A stretch of DNA of 64,000 nucleotides, taken from the NCBI RefSeq assembly GCF_051132615.1, contig NZ_CP152375.1:1674001-1738000 (forward strand), written 5' to 3'. Each line of letters opens with the position of its first letter. Within the stretch, counting starts at the first letter, position 1. A program made the position numbers and the translations under genes. Of this stretch, positions 8,446-16,121 are shown one piece after another. Source of the DNA: G051132615 sp051132615. Lineage in GTDB: Bacteria; Pseudomonadota; Gammaproteobacteria; Burkholderiales; Neisseriaceae. The notes under the pieces are model-generated. The model had not been told where the DNA came from. It saw nothing but the letters and a program-made list of their open reading frames with translations, and did no database searches.

Positions 8446-8748
8446 ATGAAAAATCTTAAGTCTTTTGATGTAATTGAGAATCCACGTGATATTCGTAAAA
8501 AATTAGGTTTGAACCAACAAGAATTCTGGAGTCAAATTGGTGTGACTCAGTCTGGTGGTTCTCGTTATGAATCTGGCCGTAGTATGCCAAAAGCAGTAAG
8601 AGAATTATTGCGTTTGGTACATGTTGAACATGTTAACTTGGCTAAAGTAAGCGGTGATGATATCGATATTGCTCAATTACTTAAAGCTAAAGAGCCTGAG
8701 TTGTACAAAGCGCTTAAAAAAGAAGTGAAAGCAAATAAAGCGCACTAA
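8446..8748 (+). CDS. Small XRE-family helix-turn-helix regulator
   Basis: Protein of 100 residues with one Cro/C1-type helix-turn-helix at about residues 13-60, containing IRKKLGLNQQEFWSQIGVTQ and the recognition segment SGGSRYESGR. The C-terminal 40 residues are charged and probably helical. GAGGAA lies 7 nt before ATG 8446; a longer frame from 8407 has no ribosome site. Closely similar small regulators are common in Burkholderiales and Neisseriales, but their targets are not known to me. The gene is monocistronic with a strong terminator. Confidence 0.85.
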   Translation: MKNLKSFDVIENPRDIRKKLGLNQQEFWSQIGVTQSGGSRYESGRSMPKAVRELLRLVHVEHVNLAKVSGDDIDIAQLLKAKEPELYKALKKEVKANKAH

Positions 8749-8758
8749 AGATTTATAT

Positions 8759-8786
8759 AAAAAGCTGCCAATTTGGCAGCTTTTTT
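8759..8786 (+). terminator. Intrinsic terminator after XRE regulator
   Basis: AAAAAGCTGCCA and TGGCAGCTTTTTT arms around ATT, beginning 11 nt after the stop codon. Confidence 0.92.
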
Positions 8787-9006
8787 CTATTTTAATTTAG
8801 AGTTGAAAGTTTTGCCCATTTCTTTTTTGCAATCATTTTACTTACCTAATGAAAAGGGTTGCTATCTCTTAAAATAAAAGGTGTTAAATCTATTTGTTGC
8901 ACGATTTATGCACAATAAAACGTCAAACTTCCTATAAAAGAAGCGTGTTTAAATTCAAAATATACTGAATTTTATGTCGTGGATTTTTTATAGAATAAAT
9001 GTAAAT

Positions 9007-9843
9007 TTATAAGTGTTGGCCAAGTGAAATGCGATCCAAACCAGCTAGATCTTTTTTGGTTTCTATATGATGATAGCCATATTGTGTTAAGAGTGCTCTA
9101 ATTGCTTCAGCCTGCTCAAAACCATGTTCCATAATAAGCCAACCTTGGGGTTTCAAATACTGTTTACCTTGCTGGACTAATGTTTGAAATGCGGATAAGC
9201 CATTGCCAAAATCAGTTAATGCCATTGCTGGTTCAAAACGGAGATCTCCTTGAAGTAAATGTGGATCATTTGCTTCAATATAAGGTGGGTTAGACACTAA
9301 AAAGTCAAAGGTAATGGCACTTTGTGAGTGGGGAAATGCTTCAAACCATGAACCTTGAAAAAATTGGATATCAGCATTAAGTTGCTGAGCATTTTGCCGA
9401 GCAATAGCCAGTGCTTCTTCGGATAAATCGCTGGCAAAAACAGTGCTTTGAGGGCATTCTAATTTGAGGGTAATGGCAATAATACCGCTACCCGTGCCTA
9501 AGTCCCAAATGGTTGGCTTATCTTGGACAGTAAGTTTTTCTAATACAGTCTCGATAAGATGCTCTGTTTCTGGACGAGGAATCAACACCTTGGGTGTCAC
9601 GTTAAAATAACGTCCAAAAAACTCACGATGATGGATAATATAAGCCATGGGAAGACCATTTAGACGCTGCTCTGATAAATGGTTTAATTCTTGTAATGTC
9701 TGTGCATTTAAGGCTTCTTGATCATGACTGATCAATTGTGCTTTACTGTAACCTGTTACCATTTGTAGTAACATTTTACTTTCTAATCTGGGTAATTTGG
9801 ATTGGATAAGCCAGCTTTTTATTGTCTGTGTATTCGGTGTCAT
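9007..9843 (-). CDS. prmC: Release factor glutamine methyltransferase PrmC
   Basis: SAM-dependent cytosolic enzyme of 278 residues that methylates the Gln of the GGQ motif in RF1 and RF2. The SAM-binding segment WDLGTGSG lies at residues 113-120 and the catalytic NPPY at residues 185-188, preceded by LVS. The N-terminal helical substrate-recognition domain and the linker PRPETEHL (90-96) are also typical. The start overlaps the mgtE stop by 4 nt, so it is coupled to mgtE rather than to prfA, its more common neighbour. Confidence 0.96.
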   Translation of the reverse strand: MTPNTQTIKSWLIQSKLPRLESKMLLQMVTGYSKAQLISHDQEALNAQTLQELNHLSEQRLNGLPMAYIIHHREFFGRYFNVTPKVLIPRPETEHLIETVLEKLTVQDKPTIWDLGTGSGIIAITLKLECPQSTVFASDLSEEALAIARQNAQQLNADIQFFQGSWFEAFPHSQSAITFDFLVSNPPYIEANDPHLLQGDLRFEPAMALTDFGNGLSAFQTLVQQGKQYLKPQGWLIMEHGFEQAEAIRALLTQYGYHHIETKKDLAGLDRISLGQHL

Positions 9844-11261
9844 AATAAGAAAATACTGGCTAAGCCTAAAAAGATGAAAAACCCACCCGAATCTGTTACT
9901 GCTGTAATCAGTACGCTGGAACCTAAGGCTGGATCTTTACCCAATTTGGCCATTGTTGTTGGAATCAGCACACCAAGTGTTGCCGCAAGTACCAGATTGA
10001 GTGTCATGGCGCTGACCATAACGGCGCCCAAAGCCCAATTTTTGTATAGCAGCCAAGACACAACGCCCATCACACTGCCCCAAATAAGGCCATTAAATAT
10101 TGCGACACCTACTTCTTTTTTCCATAAGCGTTTGGCTTGTGTTGCTTGCATTTGCCCTGTGGCTAAAGCACGAACAATCATGGTGATGGTTTGGTTGCCA
10201 GAGTTGCCACCAATGCCTGCAACAATTGGCATAAGTGCAGCTAAAGCCACAATTTTTTCAATCGAGCCTTCAAAAACACCAATCACACGGCTAGCGATAA
10301 AGGCTGTACATAAATTAATAGCCAGCCATGCCCAGCGATTACGAACAGAGTTAATAACGGGAGCAAAAAGATCTTCTTCTTCTTTTAAACCCGCCATATT
10401 TAAAATATCAATTTCAGATTCTTCGCGGATAACGTCAATCATTTCATCAATGGTAATTCGGCCAATCAGTTTGCCATGGTTGTCTATAACAGGTGCACTG
10501 ACAAGATCATAGCGCTCAAATGCTAAAGCACTTTCTTCTGCATCATCTGTTGGATAAAAGCGCACAACATCTTGTACCATCGTTTCGGATACTAAAGCGT
10601 CTGGGTCAGAAACCAATAGTTTTCGAATCGGTAAAACACCTTGTAAAATTCGATGTTCGTCGATGACAAAAATTTTGTCTGTATGGCTAGGCAATACATC
10701 AAAACGACGCAAATAACGTAAGACGACTTCACAGGTAACATCAGCACGCACGTTGACCAGTTCATAGTCCATTAAGCTACCAATTTGGTCTTCTTGATAA
10801 GATAAGGCAGATGTGACTTGGGCACGTTCTTCTTCATTTAAACTATCAAGTGTTTCATAAATAACCTCTCGCGGTAAATCGGGGGCTAAATGGGCAAGTT
10901 CATCTGCGTCAAGGTCTTCCACTGCAGCTAAAAGCTCGTTTTTACCCATCGACTCAATCAGCGTTTCACGTACTGCATCTGAAACCTCTAGTAGGACTTC
11001 GCCATCATCTTCAGGCTCTGCTAGTTTCCAAACCAAAATACGTTCTTGTAAGGGTAAAGACTCTAATACCATGGCTGTATCAGCAGGATGTAACTCTTTA
11101 AGAATAAGCAGTAATTGATTGAGTTTGTTGTTTTGCTCTTCTGTCAGCTCTTTTTTTAACAGAATATCGTCAAATACAGGCACTAAGGGCTCTGAGAGCT
11201 CATGTATTTTGCCAATATCAACTTGTTGGCGATTGAGGTTATTAGATTCAAGCGCGCTCAT
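9840..11261 (-). CDS. mgtE: Magnesium transporter MgtE
   Basis: Homodimeric inner-membrane Mg2+ channel of 473 residues. The order is the usual one: N domain of superhelical repeats (about 30-150), a tandem CBS pair (about 155-275) that senses cytosolic Mg2+, and a five-helix pore domain (about 305-470). GGNSGNQT in the pore domain is the family motif. SD-like CTGGAG lies 5-7 nt before the start. Directly upstream is a 27-nt inverted repeat that would form a hairpin in the leader just before the ribosome site. prmC follows with a 4-nt overlap. Confidence 0.95.
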   Translation of the reverse strand: MSALESNNLNRQQVDIGKIHELSEPLVPVFDDILLKKELTEEQNNKLNQLLLILKELHPADTAMVLESLPLQERILVWKLAEPEDDGEVLLEVSDAVRETLIESMGKNELLAAVEDLDADELAHLAPDLPREVIYETLDSLNEEERAQVTSALSYQEDQIGSLMDYELVNVRADVTCEVVLRYLRRFDVLPSHTDKIFVIDEHRILQGVLPIRKLLVSDPDALVSETMVQDVVRFYPTDDAEESALAFERYDLVSAPVIDNHGKLIGRITIDEMIDVIREESEIDILNMAGLKEEEDLFAPVINSVRNRWAWLAINLCTAFIASRVIGVFEGSIEKIVALAALMPIVAGIGGNSGNQTITMIVRALATGQMQATQAKRLWKKEVGVAIFNGLIWGSVMGVVSWLLYKNWALGAVMVSAMTLNLVLAATLGVLIPTTMAKLGKDPALGSSVLITAVTDSGGFFIFLGLASIFLL

Positions 11262-11277
11262 AAAAACTCCAGCTAGC

Positions 11278-11304
11278 CTAAGTGGCCGCTAAAGTGGCAC
11301 TTAG
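11278..11304 (-). promoter_or_regulatory. Hairpin in the mgtE 5' leader
   Basis: Perfect 7-bp arms CTAAGTG and CACTTAG with a 13-nt loop that can itself pair in part (GCCGC with GTGGC). It ends about 7 nt before the SD-like CTGGAG of mgtE, close enough to affect ribosome access. A regulatory role in Mg2+ response is inference. Confidence 0.4.
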
Positions 11305-11532
11305 AAAAATGTCATAAAAAAAGAAACTGTCAATATAAAACTGGGCAGGTCCATTGAGTTGAACGCCAAAAGGCGTGTGGTTGTAGTTGGCGGCGATTGT
11401 ACACTTAAATGGCCAGAAAACCAACCCATATAGGTGGATTTTTCAAATATAAGAACAGGTTGAACATAGCTTTAACATGAGGAGGATGGGCGCTGTTTAA
11501 AGATAATTTGTGGCATAAATTTATTTATATTT

Positions 11533-11561
11533 TTGACATAAAATAGATTAAATGATAAACA
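11533..11561 (+). promoter_or_regulatory. Candidate sigma-70 promoter of comEA-like gene
   Basis: TTGACA, 17-nt spacer, TAAACA. It lies about 100 nt before the start codon in AT-rich DNA. Confidence 0.5.
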
Positions 11562-11663
11562 AATAAAAAATAATCAGGTACAATAGATTATTATGTCAAA
11601 TAGAAAGATTATGTTTAGCTGAGCATGATATTAATAATGGTTTTTTGAATCAGGGGGAATGGT

Positions 11664-12017
11664 ATGTTAAAAAAAATAATAGGTGGATTGCTGATGTTTT
11701 TGTGTATGAGTATGTCTTTTGCTGTTGTGAATATTAATTCAGCAACGGAAGAAGAGCTCTCTACTTTAAAAGGCGTTGGTCCTGCAAAAGCAAAGGCTAT
11801 TGTGGTATATCGTATACAAAATGGGGCGTTTAAATCGACCAAAGACTTGCAAAAAGTAAAAGGAATAGGTGAGAAAACATATGATGGTTTGAAAAATGAC
11901 ATCACTATAAATGATGACCATAAAACAAAGGTACGTGCTGTAAAAAATACCAATCAAAAAACAAAAGAGGCAAAGCCTGTAAAAAAAGTAAACAGTACAA
12001 CGCGTAGCACTCAATAG
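11664..12017 (+). CDS. comEA: ComEA-like helix-hairpin-helix DNA-binding protein
   Basis: Exported protein of 117 residues. A signal peptide (about 1-19, positive N-terminus then GGLLMFLCMSMSFA) is followed by a ComEA-type HhH domain at about 22-80: VNINSATEEELSTLKGVGP, then AKAIVVYRIQNG and KVKGIGEKTYDGL. The last 35 residues are Lys/Thr-rich and unstructured, probably adding DNA affinity. Family members bind incoming DNA in the periplasm during natural transformation, though some short proteins of this kind have no proven role. GGGG (in CAGGGGGAATGGT) provides the ribosome site. It is monocistronic. Confidence 0.88.
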   Translation: MLKKIIGGLLMFLCMSMSFAVVNINSATEEELSTLKGVGPAKAKAIVVYRIQNGAFKSTKDLQKVKGIGEKTYDGLKNDITINDDHKTKVRAVKNTNQKTKEAKPVKKVNSTTRSTQ

Positions 12018-12043
12018 ACAATAGAGTATGGTGTTCAATTGAC

Positions 12044-12075
12044 CAGCATGGTGATTTTTTAGAAACATCATGCTG
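12044..12075. repeat. Inverted repeat between convergent genes
   Basis: CAGCATGGTG and CATCATGCTG arms (one G-T pair) with a 12-nt loop. It lies between the comEA-like gene and the Nudix gene and has no clear T-run on either side, so termination is possible but not shown. Confidence 0.3.
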
Positions 12076-12122
12076 AAAATGGTTTATTTAAATTGTATGG
12101 CTGGATAAGTTTGGGTTGAAGC

Positions 12123-12998
12123 TTATTTTTTTATACGGGCTCTATTGAGCCAAGTGGTTAATTGAGGTGTTTGACCAAGTGCACCCATTCGCATTAATGC
12201 ATCCAGTGTGACTAATGCAGCATCTTTCATAAATTGCCCTTCAAGTATCAATTTGACCAGAGCCAATGGTGGGTATTGTTCAAATAGAGCCACTTCACCA
12301 TCTTGATTGGTTGGCGTAAAATGACTAGGTAGTTCAATGTCAAATACAAATAATTGTTCTCTATGTAACCCCCATTGAACTTGTCTAAAACTTAAAAAGT
12401 GTCCTGTGCTTTTTGCCTTTTTCGCTAGATCAGAGGGTAAACCTGCTTCTTCAAAACTTTCTCTGATTAAGGCTTGCTCTGGGGATTCATTAAAACCAAT
12501 GCCGCCACTGACAAGATTATCCAATTTATTTGGTGCGGTGGGTTTATGAGCTGCACGTTTCCCAATCCAAAATAAGTTTTCTTCAGCATTTTGAGTCACA
12601 CCATTTAAATGGATGGCTTGGCTTTCTAAGCCAAAAATCAAAAATGCCCCTCTTTCTAATGTAAACAGAATATGTCCATCTGGTGAGCGAACATTAAATT
12701 TTTCATTGCGAAAAATGGGCAGTATACCTTGTTGATACCAGTTGTGACACAGCTTCTGTAATGCTTCTTCTAGTTCTAAAATGGGTAAATTATTTAAAAC
12801 AAGACGTTCTTGTTCTTGTGTAAATAAATGAGGTGCATCTTGTAAAGCTTGCTGTTGCCACTGGGGTAAAACATAACCTAAGTGGTGATCTTGATAATAT
12901 AGATGGCAAAATTGTTGGTGATCAGTGATGAATGCTAAATCTAAAAAGGTACGCAAAGGCATATCAAATGAATTTAGATTAGGGTTTAATGTCATCAT
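12123..12998 (-). CDS. Nudix hydrolase with N-terminal DUF4743 domain
   Basis: Protein of 291 residues. The N-terminal 120 residues match the DUF4743 region found before Nudix domains of the thiamine-pyrophosphokinase-associated type. A complete Nudix box follows at about 165-187: GGIGFNESPEQALIRESFEE then AGL, fitting GX5EX7REUXEEXGU. It should hydrolyse a nucleoside diphosphate linked to another moiety; the substrate is unknown. AAAGGT lies 7 nt before the start. It is the last gene of an eight-gene minus-strand run, 11 nt after rsmJ, and may be cotranscribed with the MoxR module. Confidence 0.88.
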   Translation of the reverse strand: MMTLNPNLNSFDMPLRTFLDLAFITDHQQFCHLYYQDHHLGYVLPQWQQQALQDAPHLFTQEQERLVLNNLPILELEEALQKLCHNWYQQGILPIFRNEKFNVRSPDGHILFTLERGAFLIFGLESQAIHLNGVTQNAEENLFWIGKRAAHKPTAPNKLDNLVSGGIGFNESPEQALIRESFEEAGLPSDLAKKAKSTGHFLSFRQVQWGLHREQLFVFDIELPSHFTPTNQDGEVALFEQYPPLALVKLILEGQFMKDAALVTLDALMRMGALGQTPQLTTWLNRARIKK

Positions 12999-13009
12999 AT
13001 TGCATACCT

Positions 13010-13795
13010 TTATTTTTTTCGGTCAACTTGATTTTGGGTGGGAAGATATACATCAAATCGGGTGCTTTTGCCTGCATAACAATAATTGGGTGGTGTTTTG
13101 GTTAACGTTTCGCCTAAGCGAGGGCGTTTGACAACGACTCGTTTTTTTGCATGCGTCAAAGCAATGTCCATCAGTTGTTGCCCCTCATCACTTAATCCAA
13201 CCAACTCATGAAAAAAAGCCATTTCTTTTTTGACTGCTGCCTTTTTTTGTGCCTGTGGATACATAGGATCAAGGTATACTACATCAGGTTTTTGGTCAAA
13301 CCCAGTCAAGTAATCTTTTTGCGTAATTACGTCGATAGGGTGTAGTTGAATATTGGCGATAATGGCCGCCGTATCATTGTGTTGTTGTGCCCGCTTTAAA
13401 CCATCAGACAATAATGCTGCAACAACCTTGTGCCGTTCAAATGCGTGCACAATCATACCTGTATTTGCTAAAACAAAAGCATCTCGGCCAAGGCCAGCGG
13501 TAAAGTCCCATACATATTGATTTTGTTTGTTGTTGACGGCTTTGGTGATCATTTCCCCACCACCATAGATTCTTCTATGTTGTGTGCCACCTGAGGTGAA
13601 ATCGACTTGCACTTTAGCGTTAGAGCCTACCTTACAAAGAGCCAAACCTATTCGGTCAAATGCTAAATATAGGCCTTCTTTAGGTTGGGTATGTACAAGG
13701 GGTAAATGAAAATCAGCACTCAATTGTTGTGCTGATGTTTCGTGCTGTTTTTCATCGAGCCACAGAGGACATTGATCTTGTGTTGGCATTACCAT
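13010..13795 (-). CDS. rsmJ: 16S rRNA (guanine1516-N2)-methyltransferase RsmJ
   Basis: SAM-dependent methyltransferase of 261 residues of the RsmJ family, which makes m2G1516 in 16S rRNA. The SAM-binding segment VWDFTAGLGRDAFVLA is near residue 95 and VYLDPMYP, the catalytic (D/N)PPY-like motif of this family, near residue 170. The start (ATG 13795, or the in-frame ATG 13789) overlaps the end of the DUF58 gene, so it is coupled to the MoxR-type operon. Confidence 0.93.
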   Translation of the reverse strand: MVMPTQDQCPLWLDEKQHETSAQQLSADFHLPLVHTQPKEGLYLAFDRIGLALCKVGSNAKVQVDFTSGGTQHRRIYGGGEMITKAVNNKQNQYVWDFTAGLGRDAFVLANTGMIVHAFERHKVVAALLSDGLKRAQQHNDTAAIIANIQLHPIDVITQKDYLTGFDQKPDVVYLDPMYPQAQKKAAVKKEMAFFHELVGLSDEGQQLMDIALTHAKKRVVVKRPRLGETLTKTPPNYCYAGKSTRFDVYLPTQNQVDRKK

Positions 13796-15120
13796 GCACC
13801 ATCACGCTTAATTTTAAGATATTGGCTGATCAGTTCAGGCCCTAATTTATGTGGATAGGTGTTTAAGAAGGGAACACGATAGGCCATTAATTTTTGATAT
13901 AATTTGTCCATATCTCTTTGGTAAGAGACGGCACCCGCATAATCAAGAGCATCTTCAAAATGTTGGATATTTTGATGACGAACTTGATCCAGAACTTCTT
14001 CTTTTAAACTGGCTACCAAAATACGGTGACGCCGAGAAATACGTTTTAGGTTGGCCAATAGTTCAATTTCACCTTCTTCTGCCAGATTGGTTAATACAAT
14101 GACTAAGGCGCGCCGTTTTTGTTGGGCAAATAGAATATCCACTGCTTGTGAATAGTCAGCAGTTTGGTGTGTGGGCATCACATCATAGATGCCTTTAATA
14201 AGGTGTCCTAATTGCGCCACCCCTTTTCGGGGTGTAATAAAGCGAGGGGTTTCATTACTAAAGGTCACAACACCCACTGCATCATCATGACGCAAGGCTG
14301 TATAAGTGAGCAGTAACATGGCATTGAGTGCATGGTCAAAATGGCTTAATTGACCATCGGTTGAACGCATATTACGGCTGCAATCCAGTAAAAAAACAAT
14401 TTGTTGATCGCGTTCATCTTGGTATTCTCGTGAAACCAAAGCATGTTTTCTGGCTGTTGCTTTCCAATCAATTTGTTTAATGGTATCGCCTTCACGGTAT
14501 TCTCTCAGTTGGTGAAAGTCCTGTCCAAATCCTCTTCTAGGTGTACGCTTTGCCCCTAATAAATTCATCCATCTCTCAAGTCCAGTGATGTCTGCTCCAA
14601 GTACTTGAGCAAAGTCTGGCATCACTTTTACTAAGCTTGTGGCGGGTATCTTTTTCGTGATCAGCCAAAAACCTATTTTACTGTAGTATATCTGTTCGAT
14701 ATCAGTAAATAAGGCATCTCCTCTGGCAGGCGGCATAATATTATAAAATATTGTCGCCAGCTTTTGAGGTTGTAATTTTATGGTCACTGGTATTGAGTTA
14801 GCTTGCCATGTATTTGGATAGTGATCATATAGTGTGATCAGCCATTCTCGCGTTCGAGTGTGGTGGATTTCTAATCCAACTTGGCTGTTTCTACCAACAA
14901 AAAATTGTTCAGGTAGCATCCGCTTTATTTGGGCTGCGGGTAGTCTTCTTGATGTTAAGGCATCAAGAATGGCAACCAATATAAGTGTGGCCAATACGGC
15001 CCAGAATGCTTCGTGAACAACAGAGGGCAGATTTATTTTCCATACCTTATCCAGTACCAGCAATACAGCATAGGCACCTAATATGAGGACACTTTGTAAT
15101 AAAAATCGAGTTGGCTTCAT
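13789..15120 (-). CDS. DUF58 family protein (vWA-like, MoxR partner)
   Basis: Protein of 443 residues with two N-terminal membrane segments (about 8-25 and 33-50), a beta-rich middle part and a C-terminal vWA-like domain. The DUF58 signature is present at about 205-225: REYREGDTIKQIDWKATAR. The metal-site segment reads LDCSRNM, so the third MIDAS residue is Asn instead of Ser (DxSxN). DUF58 proteins are standard partners of MoxR AAA+ ATPases, thought to help assemble or remodel membrane or periplasmic complexes. Its 5' end overlaps the moxR stop by 4 nt. Confidence 0.9.
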   Translation of the reverse strand: MKPTRFLLQSVLILGAYAVLLVLDKVWKINLPSVVHEAFWAVLATLILVAILDALTSRRLPAAQIKRMLPEQFFVGRNSQVGLEIHHTRTREWLITLYDHYPNTWQANSIPVTIKLQPQKLATIFYNIMPPARGDALFTDIEQIYYSKIGFWLITKKIPATSLVKVMPDFAQVLGADITGLERWMNLLGAKRTPRRGFGQDFHQLREYREGDTIKQIDWKATARKHALVSREYQDERDQQIVFLLDCSRNMRSTDGQLSHFDHALNAMLLLTYTALRHDDAVGVVTFSNETPRFITPRKGVAQLGHLIKGIYDVMPTHQTADYSQAVDILFAQQKRRALVIVLTNLAEEGEIELLANLKRISRRHRILVASLKEEVLDQVRHQNIQHFEDALDYAGAVSYQRDMDKLYQKLMAYRVPFLNTYPHKLGPELISQYLKIKRDGAW

Positions 15121-16121
15121 AAGCGTGGGGCATTTACTTGTTGAGCAATATCAGTTAACACTTGATCTATAGAGTAACCTTCAATTTCTAATTCGGGTGA
15201 TAAGCGTACTCTGTGACGTAAAGTTGGCAACCAAATGGCTTTGATATCATCTGGGGTCACAAAGTTCATGCCTCGAAGCAATGCGCGCGCACGAGCGCCA
15301 GCAATAAGTGCAATGGTCGCGCGAGGTCCTGCTCCTACTGCTAAACCTTGCCATGTGCGCGTAGCTTGTACCAGACGAACGGCATAGTGAATAATTTGCT
15401 CATCTACAGGCATGCGTGCAGTAATTTTTTGTAGTGCCTGAACTTGTTCGATTGATAAGATTTTTTGCAATTTCGCTTGGTCTAAAATGTCGGCGCGTGC
15501 GGACATAGTGACTTGTTTAACCAGTTCTGCTTCATGTTCCGCTGTTGGATAGTCAATCAGTACTTTGAACATAAAACGGTCTAGTTGCGCTTCGGGTAGT
15601 GGATAGGTTCCTTCTTGCTCAATAGGGTTTTCAGTTGCCATTACCATAAAGGGGTGAGGGACAGGTTGTGTTTTTCCTTCTAACGTGACCGCTTGTTCTT
15701 GCATGACTTCTAGTAAGGCAGCTTGGGTTTTTGCTGGTGCACGGTTGATTTCGTCGGCCAGCAATAAGTTCGCAAATACAGGGCCTTTGTGTAAATGAAA
15801 GGTTTGGCTTTTCATATCAAATATAGAATGCCCCGTAATATCTGTTGGCATCAAGTCAGGTGTAAATTGTACACGACTGAATGTGCCAGAAAATATTGTG
15901 GCTAAGGAGCGCACCAACAGTGTTTTTCCTAAACCAGGTACCCCTTCTAGCAGAACATGACCACCTGCCAAAAAGGCAATTAACACTTCTTCTATGACTT
16001 TATCCTGTCCAATCACGGCTTTTTTTAATTCGTTGCGTAACAGAATGGTTAATTCACTTGCTTTGGCAAATGGGTTATTGGCCATGGTTTGGTTTTCTGA
16101 AAATTGATCTTGATTCATCAT
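15117..16121 (-). CDS. MoxR-family AAA+ ATPase
   Basis: Cytosolic ATPase of 334 residues. Walker A is GVPGLGKT (60-67), Walker B LLLADEIN (119-126), followed by RAPAKTQAALLEVMQE and sensor-1 MATENP, all typical of MoxR. MoxR proteins act as chaperones that load metals or assemble complexes together with vWA proteins. The start overlaps the DUF4350 gene by 4 nt and the end overlaps the DUF58 gene by 4 nt, so stoichiometric expression with both is likely. Confidence 0.95.
   Translation of the reverse strand: MMNQDQFSENQTMANNPFAKASELTILLRNELKKAVIGQDKVIEEVLIAFLAGGHVLLEGVPGLGKTLLVRSLATIFSGTFSRVQFTPDLMPTDITGHSIFDMKSQTFHLHKGPVFANLLLADEINRAPAKTQAALLEVMQEQAVTLEGKTQPVPHPFMVMATENPIEQEGTYPLPEAQLDRFMFKVLIDYPTAEHEAELVKQVTMSARADILDQAKLQKILSIEQVQALQKITARMPVDEQIIHYAVRLVQATRTWQGLAVGAGPRATIALIAGARARALLRGMNFVTPDDIKAIWLPTLRHRVRLSPELEIEGYSIDQVLTDIAQQVNAPRL

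Larger units (their letters stand above)
11262..11663. promoter_or_regulatory. Divergent leader region of mgtE and comEA-like gene
   Basis: Non-coding stretch of 402 nt. Toward mgtE it holds a hairpin at 11278-11304 (arms CTAAGTG/CACTTAG), a TTGACA-like -35 element on the minus strand (11328-11333) and, further out, the small inverted repeat AACGCC/GGCGTG around 11371-11385. Toward the comEA-like gene it holds TTGACA at 11533-11538 and TAAACA at 11556-11561 with a 17-nt spacer, a good sigma-70 candidate. No known riboswitch fold was recognised. Confidence 0.5.

Noticed and set aside
9802..10512. Long plus-strand frame of 236 codons opposite mgtE
   Set aside because: It is antisense to a clear MgtE, of low-complexity composition, with no ribosome site.
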